From Alphaproteobacteria bacterium (GTDB taxonomy: Bacteria > Pseudomonadota > Alphaproteobacteria > Caulobacterales > Hyphomonadaceae), in the NCBI GenBank assembly GCA_018222605.1, contig JAAEZZ010000013.1, positions 1-64,000 of the forward strand: a stretch of DNA of 64,000 nucleotides, in the 5' to 3' direction. A program made the translations under genes and the position numbers. Below are positions 35,500 through 43,637 of the stretch, in pieces (the stretch's first letter is position 1; every line of letters begins with the position of its first letter). Below the pieces are notes generated by a model. That model ran no database searches and was not told the origin of the DNA. It saw nothing but the letters and a program-made list of their open reading frames with translations.

Positions 35500-35524
35500 A
35501 ACGGAATCCTAGCGCCCGCGTTCC
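35500..35524 (-). promoter_or_regulatory. Match to the EcfG (general stress sigma factor) promoter consensus upstream of ihfA
   Basis: On the minus strand GGAAC (35520-35524) and CGTT (35500-35503) are separated by exactly 16 bases. That is the alphaproteobacterial EcfG consensus GGAAC-N16/17-CGTT. The -10 part is 42 bases before the ihfA start. An anti-sigma gene of this pathway (nepR) lies 4 kb away. A chance match is possible, since nine fixed bases should occur about once in a window this size. Confidence 0.5.
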
Positions 35525-35561
35525 TTCTGAACTTTGATAATGCTGATTTTCGCCTGTGAGG

Positions 35562-36533
35562 CTAGAGGCGGAAAAGGCTCGCGCCCCATGAAAAGCCGCC
35601 GCCCATCGCTTCAGACAGGATCAGGTCGCCTTTCTTGGCCCGTCCCGTGCGCACGGCATGGTTCAGGGCCAGAGGAATGGACGCGGCCGAAGTGTTTGCA
35701 TGCTGGTCCACCGTAATGATCACCTTGTCATCATTAATGTTCATCTTCTTGGCCACAGCATCCAGAATGCGCTTGTTGGCCTGATGCGGCACAAACCAGT
35801 CAATGTCCTCGATGGTCAGGCCGGTCTCGTCCAGCACAGCCTGAATGGCCGCAGAAATATTTGTCACGGCATGACGGAACACGCGATTGCCTTCCATGCG
35901 GACATGGCCAATCGTGCCCGTAGAGCTGACGCCGCCATCGACATAGAGCAGATCGGATTTGGTGCCATCGGTGCGGATATGGTGTGTGATGACGCCCTCA
36001 TCTTCCGCACCATCCCACTCCTCGGCCTGCAGCACGACTGCGCCACCGCCATCGCCGAACAGCACGCAGGTGCCACGATCAGACCAGTCCAGCAGGCGGG
36101 TAAAGGTTTCCGCGCCGATCACAATCGCCGTATTGAACAGGCCCTGCTTCAACATGGAATCCGCTGTCGACAGTGCGAACAGGAATCCGGAACAGACAGC
36201 CTGAACGTCAAAGGCCGCGCCGCCGGTCATGCCCAGTTTCGCCTGAACGGCTGTGGCGGTTGCCGGGAAAGTCTGGTCCGGTGTCGTCGTGCCCAGCACG
36301 ATCAGGTCCACATCCGCTGGCGTCAGGCCGGCCGCCGCCAGCGCATCCCGCGCAGCTGCCGTGGCAATGTCGGATGTCATTTCGCCTTCGGCGGCGACGT
36401 GCCGCTGATGAATGCCTGTCCGCTCGATAATCCATTCATCAGACGTGTCGACCATTTTGGAGAGGTCGTCATTGGTCAGCACCTTGGTGGGAAGATAACT
36501 ACCCGTCCCACGGATAAAGCTACGCCGTGCCAT
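35562..36533 (-). CDS. fabH: 3-oxoacyl-ACP synthase III
   Basis: 323 residues starting [21 protein letters not shown]. The Cys-His-Asn triad is seen in [27 protein letters not shown] and [16 protein letters not shown]. It starts fatty acid synthesis by condensing acetyl-CoA with malonyl-ACP. It follows plsX after 22 bases, the usual plsX-fabH pair. Confidence 0.96.
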   Translation of the reverse strand: MARRSFIRGTGSYLPTKVLTNDDLSKMVDTSDEWIIERTGIHQRHVAAEGEMTSDIATAAARDALAAAGLTPADVDLIVLGTTTPDQTFPATATAVQAKLGMTGGAAFDVQAVCSGFLFALSTADSMLKQGLFNTAIVIGAETFTRLLDWSDRGTCVLFGDGGGAVVLQAEEWDGAEDEGVITHHIRTDGTKSDLLYVDGGVSSTGTIGHVRMEGNRVFRHAVTNISAAIQAVLDETGLTIEDIDWFVPHQANKRILDAVAKKMNINDDKVIITVDQHANTSAASIPLALNHAVRTGRAKKGDLILSEAMGGGFSWGASLFRL

Positions 36534-36555
36534 TAAATGCCTTTCACAGAGCCGT

Positions 36556-37590
36556 TTATTCGGCTGCTATCCCTTTTTGCCGGATTTTTGCGAGGTTCGT
36601 GGCAACCTCATCCCGATAATGGCTGGTCGCGAGGTCTGCTGCAAGCTGGCAAGCGCGGGCAAATCCTCGGCCATCCGTCCCGCCATGGCTTTTGACGGAT
36701 ACACCGCCCAGCCCCAGCAGTACGCCGCCATTCACATTGCTCGGATCCATCTGAGCGCGCAGATTCTTCAGGCCGCCCATCGCAAGCACAGCGCCCAGCT
36801 TTGAGAACAGGCTTCCCGTCAAGGCCTCGCGTACCCGCACCCCAAGCATGCGCGCGACGCCTTCACCGGCCTTCAGGGCGACATTGCCTGTAAAGCCATC
36901 CGTGACGATGACATCCACCTTGCCGCTGGAAATATCGTCACCCTCGACAAAGCCCTGATAGTCCAGATCCAGATCGCTACCGCGCAACCACTCATGGGCC
37001 TCGCGGATTTCGTCATGGCCTTTCATCTCTTCAGAGCCGATATTCAGCAAGCCAATCGTCGGCCGCTTAATTCCCAGAATCGCCCGCGCATAGGCTTCAC
37101 CCATGATCGCAAAGGTAACAAGCTGAGCGGCGTCTGCCTCCAGATTCGCACCGACATCCAGCACCACGCTGCGCCCACGCAGGGTCGGCCAGGCAGCCGT
37201 CATGGCGGGGCGGTGAACGCCGTCCATCTTGCGCAGAACCAGCATGGAAATGGCCATCAGCGCGCCCGTATTCCCTGCGGAAACGGCGGCATTCGCCCGT
37301 CCTTCCTTCACATCTTCCAGCGCGTTCCACATGGAGGAATTCCGCCCACGACGCAGAGCCTGGCTGGGCTTCATGTCACTGGTAATGACATCTTCCGTGT
37401 GAACGATTTCCATTCTGTCGGCTACGGAAGAATACTTTGCCAGAATAGGCTTCAGCTTCGCTTCATCGCCGTGCAGGCGCACAAATGCGTCCTTGCGCGC
37501 CGACAGGAGCGCTGCGGCGCCCTCTACGGTCACGTCAGGGGCATTATCGCCGCCCATTGCATCAACTGCCAGGATTGTGCCTTTAGCCAC
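36556..37590 (-). CDS. plsX: Phosphate acyltransferase
   Basis: 344 residues starting [18 protein letters not shown], the PlsX signature, with [10 protein letters not shown] and the [19 protein letters not shown] end. It makes acyl-phosphate from acyl-ACP for phospholipid synthesis. It is co-oriented with fabH and ihfA. No rpmF gene precedes it; a cytochrome bc1 chaperone-like gene does. Confidence 0.96.
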   Translation of the reverse strand: MAKGTILAVDAMGGDNAPDVTVEGAAALLSARKDAFVRLHGDEAKLKPILAKYSSVADRMEIVHTEDVITSDMKPSQALRRGRNSSMWNALEDVKEGRANAAVSAGNTGALMAISMLVLRKMDGVHRPAMTAAWPTLRGRSVVLDVGANLEADAAQLVTFAIMGEAYARAILGIKRPTIGLLNIGSEEMKGHDEIREAHEWLRGSDLDLDYQGFVEGDDISSGKVDVIVTDGFTGNVALKAGEGVARMLGVRVREALTGSLFSKLGAVLAMGGLKNLRAQMDPSNVNGGVLLGLGGVSVKSHGGTDGRGFARACQLAADLATSHYRDEVATNLAKIRQKGIAAE

Positions 37591-37687
37591 GGGCCTTCCA
37601 GCTCCACCGAGTTTGTCCGGATTACCCAGCGGTGTTTAAGGTGCGCCCTGCCCATTGGCAACGGCAGGCATGTGAAGGAATTGCAAC

Positions 37688-38221
37688 TCAGACCAGACTT
37701 TTCCAGATCAGCGCGCCGGAGAGAAACGCCTCATCCGGCTGTTCCGCCAACCATTGGCGCTGTGCCAGCATATAGTCTGCCAGCTCAGTCTGCTTGTCCG
37801 GCATACAGATTGCGTTACGCAGAACGCAGGCCGCAACCGCCGCGTGCCGTGCATCATCTTCTACAGAATACGCCTCCGCCAGAGACTTCCCAAGACCGTA
37901 ATGGACCTCCGCCAGCTTGCGCATTTTGCGGGCGATAGACGAATCCCCGACGCCTTTCTCACGGAATGAGGCGTCAAAGCCATCCAGAATCAGTGCGTTT
38001 ACGGCTTCGGCCAAACGGCCGCCTTCGCGGGTTTCCATGAGCTTCAGTCGGGGAATCAGAAGACTTGCATGCGCGGTCACCATCGCCGCCCGGCCTTCAA
38101 ACGTATCAAGGGCCAAGCCGCGCTCATACAGTACGGGCTCAAGAGAGGCCATGACCATGCCGGAGTGAAGCGCCCCCGCTGTGCGCTTGATGTTCGTGCG
38201 TTTCCGCCTGGCCCATAACAT
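37688..38221 (-). CDS. Ubiquinol-cytochrome c chaperone (CBP3) family protein
   Basis: 177 residues from MLWARRKRTNIKRTAGALHS, with AGGAGG upstream. The central LDTFEGRAAMVTAHASLLIPRL and DASFREKGVGDSSIARKMRKLAE-like stretch identify the CBP3 family, which assists cytochrome b assembly into the bc1 complex in mitochondria and alphaproteobacteria. An upstream in-frame ATG would lengthen it by eight residues. It is divergent from bamE, a conserved neighbourhood. Confidence 0.87.
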   Translation of the reverse strand: MLWARRKRTNIKRTAGALHSGMVMASLEPVLYERGLALDTFEGRAAMVTAHASLLIPRLKLMETREGGRLAEAVNALILDGFDASFREKGVGDSSIARKMRKLAEVHYGLGKSLAEAYSVEDDARHAAVAACVLRNAICMPDKQTELADYMLAQRQWLAEQPDEAFLSGALIWKSLV

Positions 38222-38312
38222 AGGAAAACCCTTCGCCTCCTGCATACCTGCGCTTGCCAAGCCATACTCGCAAACGCTAGGTCTTTGCCAACGAGTTATC
38301 AGGAGTATTCCG

Positions 38313-38789
38313 ATGTCGCGATGCGCGATTCTTGCCTTATCGGTACTGGCCCTGCCTCTGACGGCCTGTCTCACTCCTTCACGGGATTATCATGGCTATG
38401 TTGCTGACGAGGCCCAACCGCGGGACATGGCACCCGGCGAAGACACACGCTCCACAGTGCTGGCCAAACTCGGCTCTCCGTCCACGACCAGCGTTTTCGA
38501 TGAGAATACGTGGATCTACATGTCCGATATTCAGGAACGCATTGCCTTCCTGAAACCCAAGATCACCAAGCGCAGCGTTGTCGCCATCCGCTTCGGCACG
38601 GACGACAAGGTTGAAGACGTGGTTGAGTATGATGCCGAAGCGGGCCAAATCATCAACTACGCATCGCGTGAAACGCCTACCCGGGGCCGCGAGCTTGGCT
38701 TCTGGGAGCAGATCTTCGGCACCATCGGTGCAGTCCAGCTGCCCCGCACGGACGAAGCCACACCGGACAACCCAACTGGCCGCCGCTAG
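38313..38789 (+). CDS. bamE: Outer membrane assembly lipoprotein BamE (SmpA/OmlA)
   Basis: 158 residues from MSRCAILALSVLALPLTAC, a lipoprotein signal with lipobox LTAC (C19). The BamE fold follows: a STVLAKLGSPSTTSVFDENTWIY segment, then two beta strands (KRSVVAIRFG, DKVEDVVEYD). BamE supports the Bam outer membrane protein assembly complex. AGGAGT lies eight bases before the ATG. The C-terminal 40 residues are low complexity. Confidence 0.9.
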   Translation: MSRCAILALSVLALPLTACLTPSRDYHGYVADEAQPRDMAPGEDTRSTVLAKLGSPSTTSVFDENTWIYMSDIQERIAFLKPKITKRSVVAIRFGTDDKVEDVVEYDAEAGQIINYASRETPTRGRELGFWEQIFGTIGAVQLPRTDEATPDNPTGRR

Positions 38790-39024
38790 TCTTTTCAGCG
38801 ATCCTGCCTGACTTCCGGACATCACTTCCCCTTACGGAAGCGATTCGCTTGTCATTATAAAAAAGTAACTCGCCTGAGGCGCATAAAGCCGTTAGTGTGA
38901 CATTACTGCCGCACTGGATATGGCTCTGTCCGCAGAAGTCAGGCCCATCCAGTCGGAACAGGTGTGCAAAACGCGGGGAGCGTATTTCCCCATAATGCAA
39001 ACCAGGCAAGGCAGGAGGATGGTG

Positions 39025-39216
39025 ATGGCTTGGAAAATGCCACTATTGAACAGGACGGTGAAATCGCTCGGACAAGCATCCCGGCAGGCACCGCAGAATT
39101 CATCAGCAACAGAAGCAGCCCAGAAAAGATATCAGCGGGTCCGGGATCTTGCGCGCAAGAGACTGGCCATGGCTGAAAACCCGATGGAAGAAGATACGCC
39201 TCAGCCTGTAGGCTGA
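39025..39216 (+). CDS. Small basic hypothetical protein
   Basis: 63 residues (MAWKMPLLNRTVKSLGQASR onward), basic and helical in the middle (KRYQRVRDLARKRLAMAE). A strong AGGAGG (39013-39018) lies six bases before the ATG at 39025. No family recognised. It is convergent with nepR, 15 bases apart. The reading frame is open further upstream, but the ribosome binding site marks this start. Confidence 0.5.
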   Translation: MAWKMPLLNRTVKSLGQASRQAPQNSSATEAAQKRYQRVRDLARKRLAMAENPMEEDTPQPVG

Positions 39217-39231
39217 ATGGCCCGCCTTCCC

Positions 39232-39432
39232 TCATCTCTTTTTCTTGAGGTCTTCGGCTTTCTTTAATTGCTGCATCAGCTTGACGAGCCTGTCCGGTAC
39301 GGGCTCCTCCAGCGCCTTTTCGTAGACCTCTTTCAAGGCCTTGCCGAGAGATTCATAGCGATTGTCGTTGAAGCGCATCGACTCACTGGAAAATGGCGTT
39401 GGCTCAGCCTTGTTACGCCCATCTTTCTTCAT
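39232..39432 (-). CDS. nepR: NepR-family anti-sigma factor
   Basis: 66 residues from MKKDGRNKAEPT. The NepR core SLGKALKEVYEKALEEPVPD (28-47) followed by RLVKLMQQL matches the two helices that bind the EcfG sigma factor. In the alphaproteobacterial general stress response, phosphorylated PhyR releases EcfG from NepR. GAGGGGG precedes the ATG, which is chosen over an upstream in-frame start. Neither phyR nor ecfG is adjacent, which is unusual since the three genes are normally clustered. The C-terminal lysine run is atypical. Confidence 0.82.
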   Translation of the reverse strand: MKKDGRNKAEPTPFSSESMRFNDNRYESLGKALKEVYEKALEEPVPDRLVKLMQQLKKAEDLKKKR

Positions 39433-39524
39433 CAGAGCCCCCTCGCATTTGATCGCCGTGCCCCGCAACCAAATATAACCCAACACCGATACTTATATTA
39501 AACCTTTAATAGGCAATTACCATG

Positions 39525-39539
39525 CCCCCCTTAGGGGGG
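39525..39539. repeat. Perfect short inverted repeat CCCCCC-TTA-GGGGGG
   Basis: Six C and six G flank TTA in the otherwise AT-rich 39487-39595 gap upstream of nepR and downstream of the fused hydrolase gene. No T run follows on either strand, so it is not a standard terminator. It may be an RNA hairpin or a protein site. Confidence 0.5.
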
Positions 39540-39595
39540 ATAATCTTTGTGGTTGGGAGATATATTCATCTCACAGCCAAAACGTTCCACAAATT

Positions 39596-40822
39596 TCATG
39601 CAAAATGAAGACGGCGGTATTTGCCGTTAAAATAAAGGAGAGGATCGCGCCTTGGATCGAATTTGGCACGCATCACTTCGCCTATCAGAATGATATGATC
39701 CCCGCCTTCATGAACGGCGTGCCGTCGGCATTCAAAGTTCGCCAGTGCTCCAGAAAGTAGTGGCACATCATGCTGGCCGGTCTCCCAGGGAGTCTGGGCA
39801 AACCGGTCTTCTCCAGGCTTTGCAAACAGGTTCGATGTCGGCTGCTGACCGATATGCAGAACATTCACAGCAAAGGTTTCCGCTGCCTCCAGCGCTTCCC
39901 GGCTCTTCGACGTATTCGCGATACAGACCAGCAGCAGAGGCGGGTCCAGCGAAACCGAGGTAAAGGAGTTCGCCGTCAGGCCGATTGGCGTTCCGTCTGC
40001 GGCCTTTGCGGTCACGACCGTCACGCCGGTAGCAAAGCAGCCCATCGCATCGCGTAGAGTCCGGGCATCAGAACCAGAACGATATTCCGGCACCGAACGT
40101 GGCACGCGTCTCTCCAGGAAATCCAGAAGCGTCGCGTTGAAAAGGTCTGCGGAATCGGTCGCAACGGCGTGGCCTGCTTCTCTGATTTCCGCATATTCCG
40201 CGTCGGCAAAGCGCCCGGCAAACTGGCCTGCCTCTTCGGCGGGCGTAATGCGGCTGAGCGCGCCGCGCACGAACAAGACCGGCAAGCGGATGGTACTGGC
40301 CGCTGCCTGAACTCTCTGGACCAGATCGCCCGAGTAAAATGTTTCCTGAAAGCGCAGATCAAACCGGCCGGAAGACAAGGCCGCTTCCGTGACGACCTTG
40401 ATGGCTGCGTCCGACCTTTCTGCAGAGCCGGTTTCGGAATCGGGCGGCGCATCGACCAGTACAAGGCCAGATGCCAGATGCGCGCCATCTTCGCCGATCG
40501 CTGCGGTGGCGATCCAGCCTGCCAGGGATGAAGCCACCACAACCGGCCGCGAAGCCATCTGCGCCAGAACACAGCGGAGATCTTCCACGCAGGCATCAAA
40601 ATCATAGCGGCCATCTTCCGGCCACTCGCTGTCGCCATGACCGCGCAAATCCACTCTCAGAACACGCCGACCTGCCTGGCGCAGGGCATCAGCCACATCA
40701 TTCCAGTCGTCCCTGCTCTGGCCCACACCATGAACCAGAAGCACAGAAGGGTCGTTCTCATCACCGGAAACATCTCCCTTGAGAGCGACTCCGGCAAATC
40801 CCTTGAAACTGATGTCGTGCAT
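39596..40822 (-). CDS. Fusion of an alpha/beta hydrolase and a flavin reductase-like domain
   Basis: 408 residues. Residues 1-240 are an alpha/beta hydrolase: LLVHGVGQSRDDW (28-40), DLRGHGDSEW (58-67), a nucleophile region VVVASSLAGW with S99 where the usual GxSxG glycines are both alanine, and the histidine H218 in EAGHAV. Residues 254-408 are an FMN-binding flavin reductase/DIM6-like domain: RDAMGCFATGVTVVTA, GLTANSFTSVSLDPP and GGDHIILIGEV. Flavin reductases supply reduced flavin to two-component monooxygenases; none is seen nearby. ATG 40822 has AGGA upstream. The same frame runs through without interruption, so this is a true fusion. Confidence 0.88.
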   Translation of the reverse strand: MHDISFKGFAGVALKGDVSGDENDPSVLLVHGVGQSRDDWNDVADALRQAGRRVLRVDLRGHGDSEWPEDGRYDFDACVEDLRCVLAQMASRPVVVASSLAGWIATAAIGEDGAHLASGLVLVDAPPDSETGSAERSDAAIKVVTEAALSSGRFDLRFQETFYSGDLVQRVQAAASTIRLPVLFVRGALSRITPAEEAGQFAGRFADAEYAEIREAGHAVATDSADLFNATLLDFLERRVPRSVPEYRSGSDARTLRDAMGCFATGVTVVTAKAADGTPIGLTANSFTSVSLDPPLLLVCIANTSKSREALEAAETFAVNVLHIGQQPTSNLFAKPGEDRFAQTPWETGQHDVPLLSGALANFECRRHAVHEGGDHIILIGEVMRAKFDPRRDPLLYFNGKYRRLHFA

Positions 40823-40965
40823 GAATTGTCCTGACTGAGCTTCGCGCTTCCCTTTCATTTATCCCGCTGACCCCAAGTGTCGAGAGCAGGCCTGTTGAGG
40901 CCTGCCAGCGCTTGCCGCTGCGGAGTATCTGGACAAGCCGTGTTCAGCGGCCGAAACTCGCCTTC

Positions 40966-41832
40966 ATGATTACAGGGCCAACATCGCACTCATACTATTC
41001 GCAGCGCCTTCGGCTTCATTATGTGGACTGGGGAAATGAAGGCGCGCCCATTCTGATTCTGCTGCATGGCGGGCGCGATCATTGCCGCAGCTGGGACTGG
41101 GTTGCGCAAGAATTGCGCGAGGACTGGCACGTCATTGCGCCGGATCTGCGCGGTCATGGCGACAGCGCCTGGTCGGCCGATGGCGAATATTCGCCGCGCG
41201 CCTGCGTCTATGATCTGGCGCAGCTGATCCACCAGCTGAATGCCGGGCCGGTGACGATCGTGGCCCATTCCTATGGCGGTAATATCGCGCTTCGCTATGC
41301 CGGGATCTATCCGGACATGGTGAAGAAGATCGTCGCGATTGAGGGCCTCGGCCCCTCGCCCAAGATGATGGAAGAGCGCGCCAAGGTCACACCGGCAGAC
41401 CGCATGAAGGAGTGGATCGAATCCAAGCGCGCCAGCGCGGGTCGTCTGCCCCGGAAATATGACAGCCTGGATGAGGCCTACACGCGGATGAAGGAGGAGA
41501 ATACCTATCTCTCCGATGCCCAGGCGCGCCACCTGACAATTCACGGCATCAGCCAGAATGAAGACGGCACCTATTCCTGGAAGTTCGACAATTACATGCG
41601 GATCTTCACGCCGTATGACATGCCCCAGGAAGATGTGGAGCAGCTGTGGCAGAACATCACCTGCCCGACACTGCTGATGTATGGTGACAAGAGCTGGGCG
41701 TCCAATCCCGCAGAAGATGGCCGCGACCAGCATTTCAGCAATGCGCGCGTGAAGCTCTACAAGGATGCCGGGCACTGGCTTCACCATGACAAGCTGGATG
41801 AGTTCCTGACGGACCTGAAAGCGTTTCTCTGA
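40966..41832 (+). CDS. Alpha/beta hydrolase
   Basis: 288 residues from MITGPTSHSYYSQRLRLHYVDWG. LLHGGRDHCRSWDW is the oxyanion strand, APDLRGHGDSAW follows, the nucleophile is in IVAHSYGGNIALRY and the histidine in DAGHWLHHDK. This resembles ester or carbon-carbon-bond hydrolases of catabolic clusters. It is divergent from the hydrolase-reductase fusion and precedes an SDR and a second esterase. Substrate unknown. Confidence 0.87.
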   Translation: MITGPTSHSYYSQRLRLHYVDWGNEGAPILILLHGGRDHCRSWDWVAQELREDWHVIAPDLRGHGDSAWSADGEYSPRACVYDLAQLIHQLNAGPVTIVAHSYGGNIALRYAGIYPDMVKKIVAIEGLGPSPKMMEERAKVTPADRMKEWIESKRASAGRLPRKYDSLDEAYTRMKEENTYLSDAQARHLTIHGISQNEDGTYSWKFDNYMRIFTPYDMPQEDVEQLWQNITCPTLLMYGDKSWASNPAEDGRDQHFSNARVKLYKDAGHWLHHDKLDEFLTDLKAFL

Positions 41833-41927
41833 TTTTCTGACTCTGCATTGCTGGCCACCTGCCGCCGCGACATATCTGGTGCGTCCAGAGCGCGAGGGTA
41901 CAGTGATAGACAAAAGAGGAGAAACGC

Positions 41928-42668
41928 ATGACAGACCCGCTTTTCAGTCTTGAGGGAAAAGTTGCTCTGGTCACAGGCGGCAGCCGTGGTCTTGGCTATC
42001 AGATGGTCAAGGCATTCGCCGAGCGCGGCGCGGATGTGATCATTGCCAGCCGCAATCAGGACGCCTGCGAGGACGTGGCGAAGGAAATCCGCGCAATGGG
42101 CCGAAAGGCGCTGGCCGTCGGCGCGCATTGCGGACGCTGGCAGGACATCGATGCACTGATCGAGACAGCCTATGCCGAGTGTGGCCGGGTCGACATTCTG
42201 GTCAACAATGCCGGCATGGGCCCGATGGTGCCGAGCCATGAAGTGCCGGAGAATTTGTTCGACAGCGTCATGAATCTGAATTTCAAAGGCCCTTTCCGCC
42301 TTGCATCCATCATCGGCAATCGGATGAAAAAGGCTGGCAGCGGCTGCATCATCAATATCTCCTCCATTGCATCGCTGGTGCCGATGCCGGCAGTTGTTCC
42401 TTATGCAGGCGCGAAGGCTGCGCTGAATGCGATGACCACATCGATGGCCCGAGAGTATGGTCCGGAAGTCCGGGTGAATTGTATTGCTGCTGGCCCCTTC
42501 CTGACAGACATTTCCAAGGCTTGGTCCGAAGAAGCCCGTCAGACAGCGGACAATGCGCTTCACCGCCCCGGACGCCCGGAGGAGATTGTGACGGCCGCCT
42601 TGTATCTGGCGACAGATTCCTCAAGCTTCACGACAGGCGTCATCCTGCGCGTGGATGGCGGCCCCTGA
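41928..42668 (+). CDS. SDR family oxidoreductase
   Basis: 246 residues. TGGSRGLGYQMVKAFAERG (cofactor loop), NNAGMGP and the catalytic YAGAKAALNAM (Tyr-Lys) are present, with the C-terminal SSFTTGVILRVDGG. It interconverts an alcohol and ketone with NAD(P)H. It is followed after 12 bases by an esterase in the same direction, with a GAGG ribosome binding site. Confidence 0.92.
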   Translation: MTDPLFSLEGKVALVTGGSRGLGYQMVKAFAERGADVIIASRNQDACEDVAKEIRAMGRKALAVGAHCGRWQDIDALIETAYAECGRVDILVNNAGMGPMVPSHEVPENLFDSVMNLNFKGPFRLASIIGNRMKKAGSGCIINISSIASLVPMPAVVPYAGAKAALNAMTTSMAREYGPEVRVNCIAAGPFLTDISKAWSEEARQTADNALHRPGRPEEIVTAALYLATDSSSFTTGVILRVDGGP

Positions 42669-42680
42669 GGAGGAAAATCC

Positions 42681-43637
42681 ATGTCTTCCAAGTATCTGCT
42701 TGATCCTGAACTGAAAGCCTTTTTCGAAGTGCTGCCCCTAACGGAACTGACCCGAGAGGCCTTGCCGGAAATTCGCAAAGAGCGCACGGACTTTGCCTTG
42801 GCGCAGATGCCGCCGCTGCCGCCCGAAGTCAGCATTGTTCAGGAAATGGCGCCGGGACGAAACGGTGATCCGGATGTGCGGATGAAAGTTTACCGCACCG
42901 GCTCAGACCGGACAGACCGCCCGGCCATTTTGCATCTTCATGGCGGAGGATACATTCTCGGCAATCCTGACACGATGGCACCGCAATGCGCGGCCTGGGC
43001 GAAGGGGATGGACGCCATTGTTGTGGCGCCAGCCTACCGACTAGGGCCGGAAACGAGCTATCCTGGAAATGTTGAGGATGCCTATGCGGCGCTGGCGTGG
43101 ATGCACGATAATGCGGATCAACTGGGCATTGATACCTCCCGGATTGCGGTGGCTGGAGAAAGCGCAGGCGGTGGGTTGGCTGCAGCGCTGGCCCTGTTGG
43201 TGCGTGACCGGAAGGAATTTTCATTCTGTCACCAGCAGCTGATCTTCCCGATGATTGACGACCGGACCGCCACGCGGACGGACCTCTCCCCAATGTTCGG
43301 GGAATTGGTGTGGACCAATGAGATGAACCATTTTGGCTGGTCATGTCTTCTCGGCGCAGCCCCCGGATCAGATGGCATTTCGCCTTATGCCGCCGCGGCG
43401 CGGGCGGAAGACCTTTCCGGCCTTCCTCCAGTCTTCATGGCAACCGGCGCAATGGACCTCTTCACGGAGGAGAACCTGGAATATGCCCGCCGTCTGATGG
43501 CCGCAGGCGTTCCGGTTGAACTGCACGTCTATCCCGGTGCGCCGCATGGCTTCATGTGGGTCACCGGAGCCCGCGTTACCAAGCAGTACAATCGCGATGC
43601 CTGGGATGCGCTCGCGCGGGGGATCGGCGCGGCCTAG
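42681..43637 (+). CDS. Hormone-sensitive-lipase-type alpha/beta hydrolase
   Basis: 318 residues. HLHGGGYILGN (oxyanion HGGG motif, about residue 84) and AGESAGGGLAAALA (GDSAGG-type nucleophile) identify the HSL/family IV carboxylesterases. Asp is in FMATGAMDLF and His in YPGAPHGFMWV. It has no signal peptide, so it acts in the cytoplasm. It overlaps the convergent CoA-transferase gene by four bases. Confidence 0.92.
   Translation: MSSKYLLDPELKAFFEVLPLTELTREALPEIRKERTDFALAQMPPLPPEVSIVQEMAPGRNGDPDVRMKVYRTGSDRTDRPAILHLHGGGYILGNPDTMAPQCAAWAKGMDAIVVAPAYRLGPETSYPGNVEDAYAALAWMHDNADQLGIDTSRIAVAGESAGGGLAAALALLVRDRKEFSFCHQQLIFPMIDDRTATRTDLSPMFGELVWTNEMNHFGWSCLLGAAPGSDGISPYAAAARAEDLSGLPPVFMATGAMDLFTEENLEYARRLMAAGVPVELHVYPGAPHGFMWVTGARVTKQYNRDAWDALARGIGAA

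Noticed and set aside
39433..39600. GGAAC-like element (minus strand, near 39580) as an EcfG promoter for nepR
   Set aside because: GGAAC is present, but no CGTT lies 16 or 17 bases downstream.
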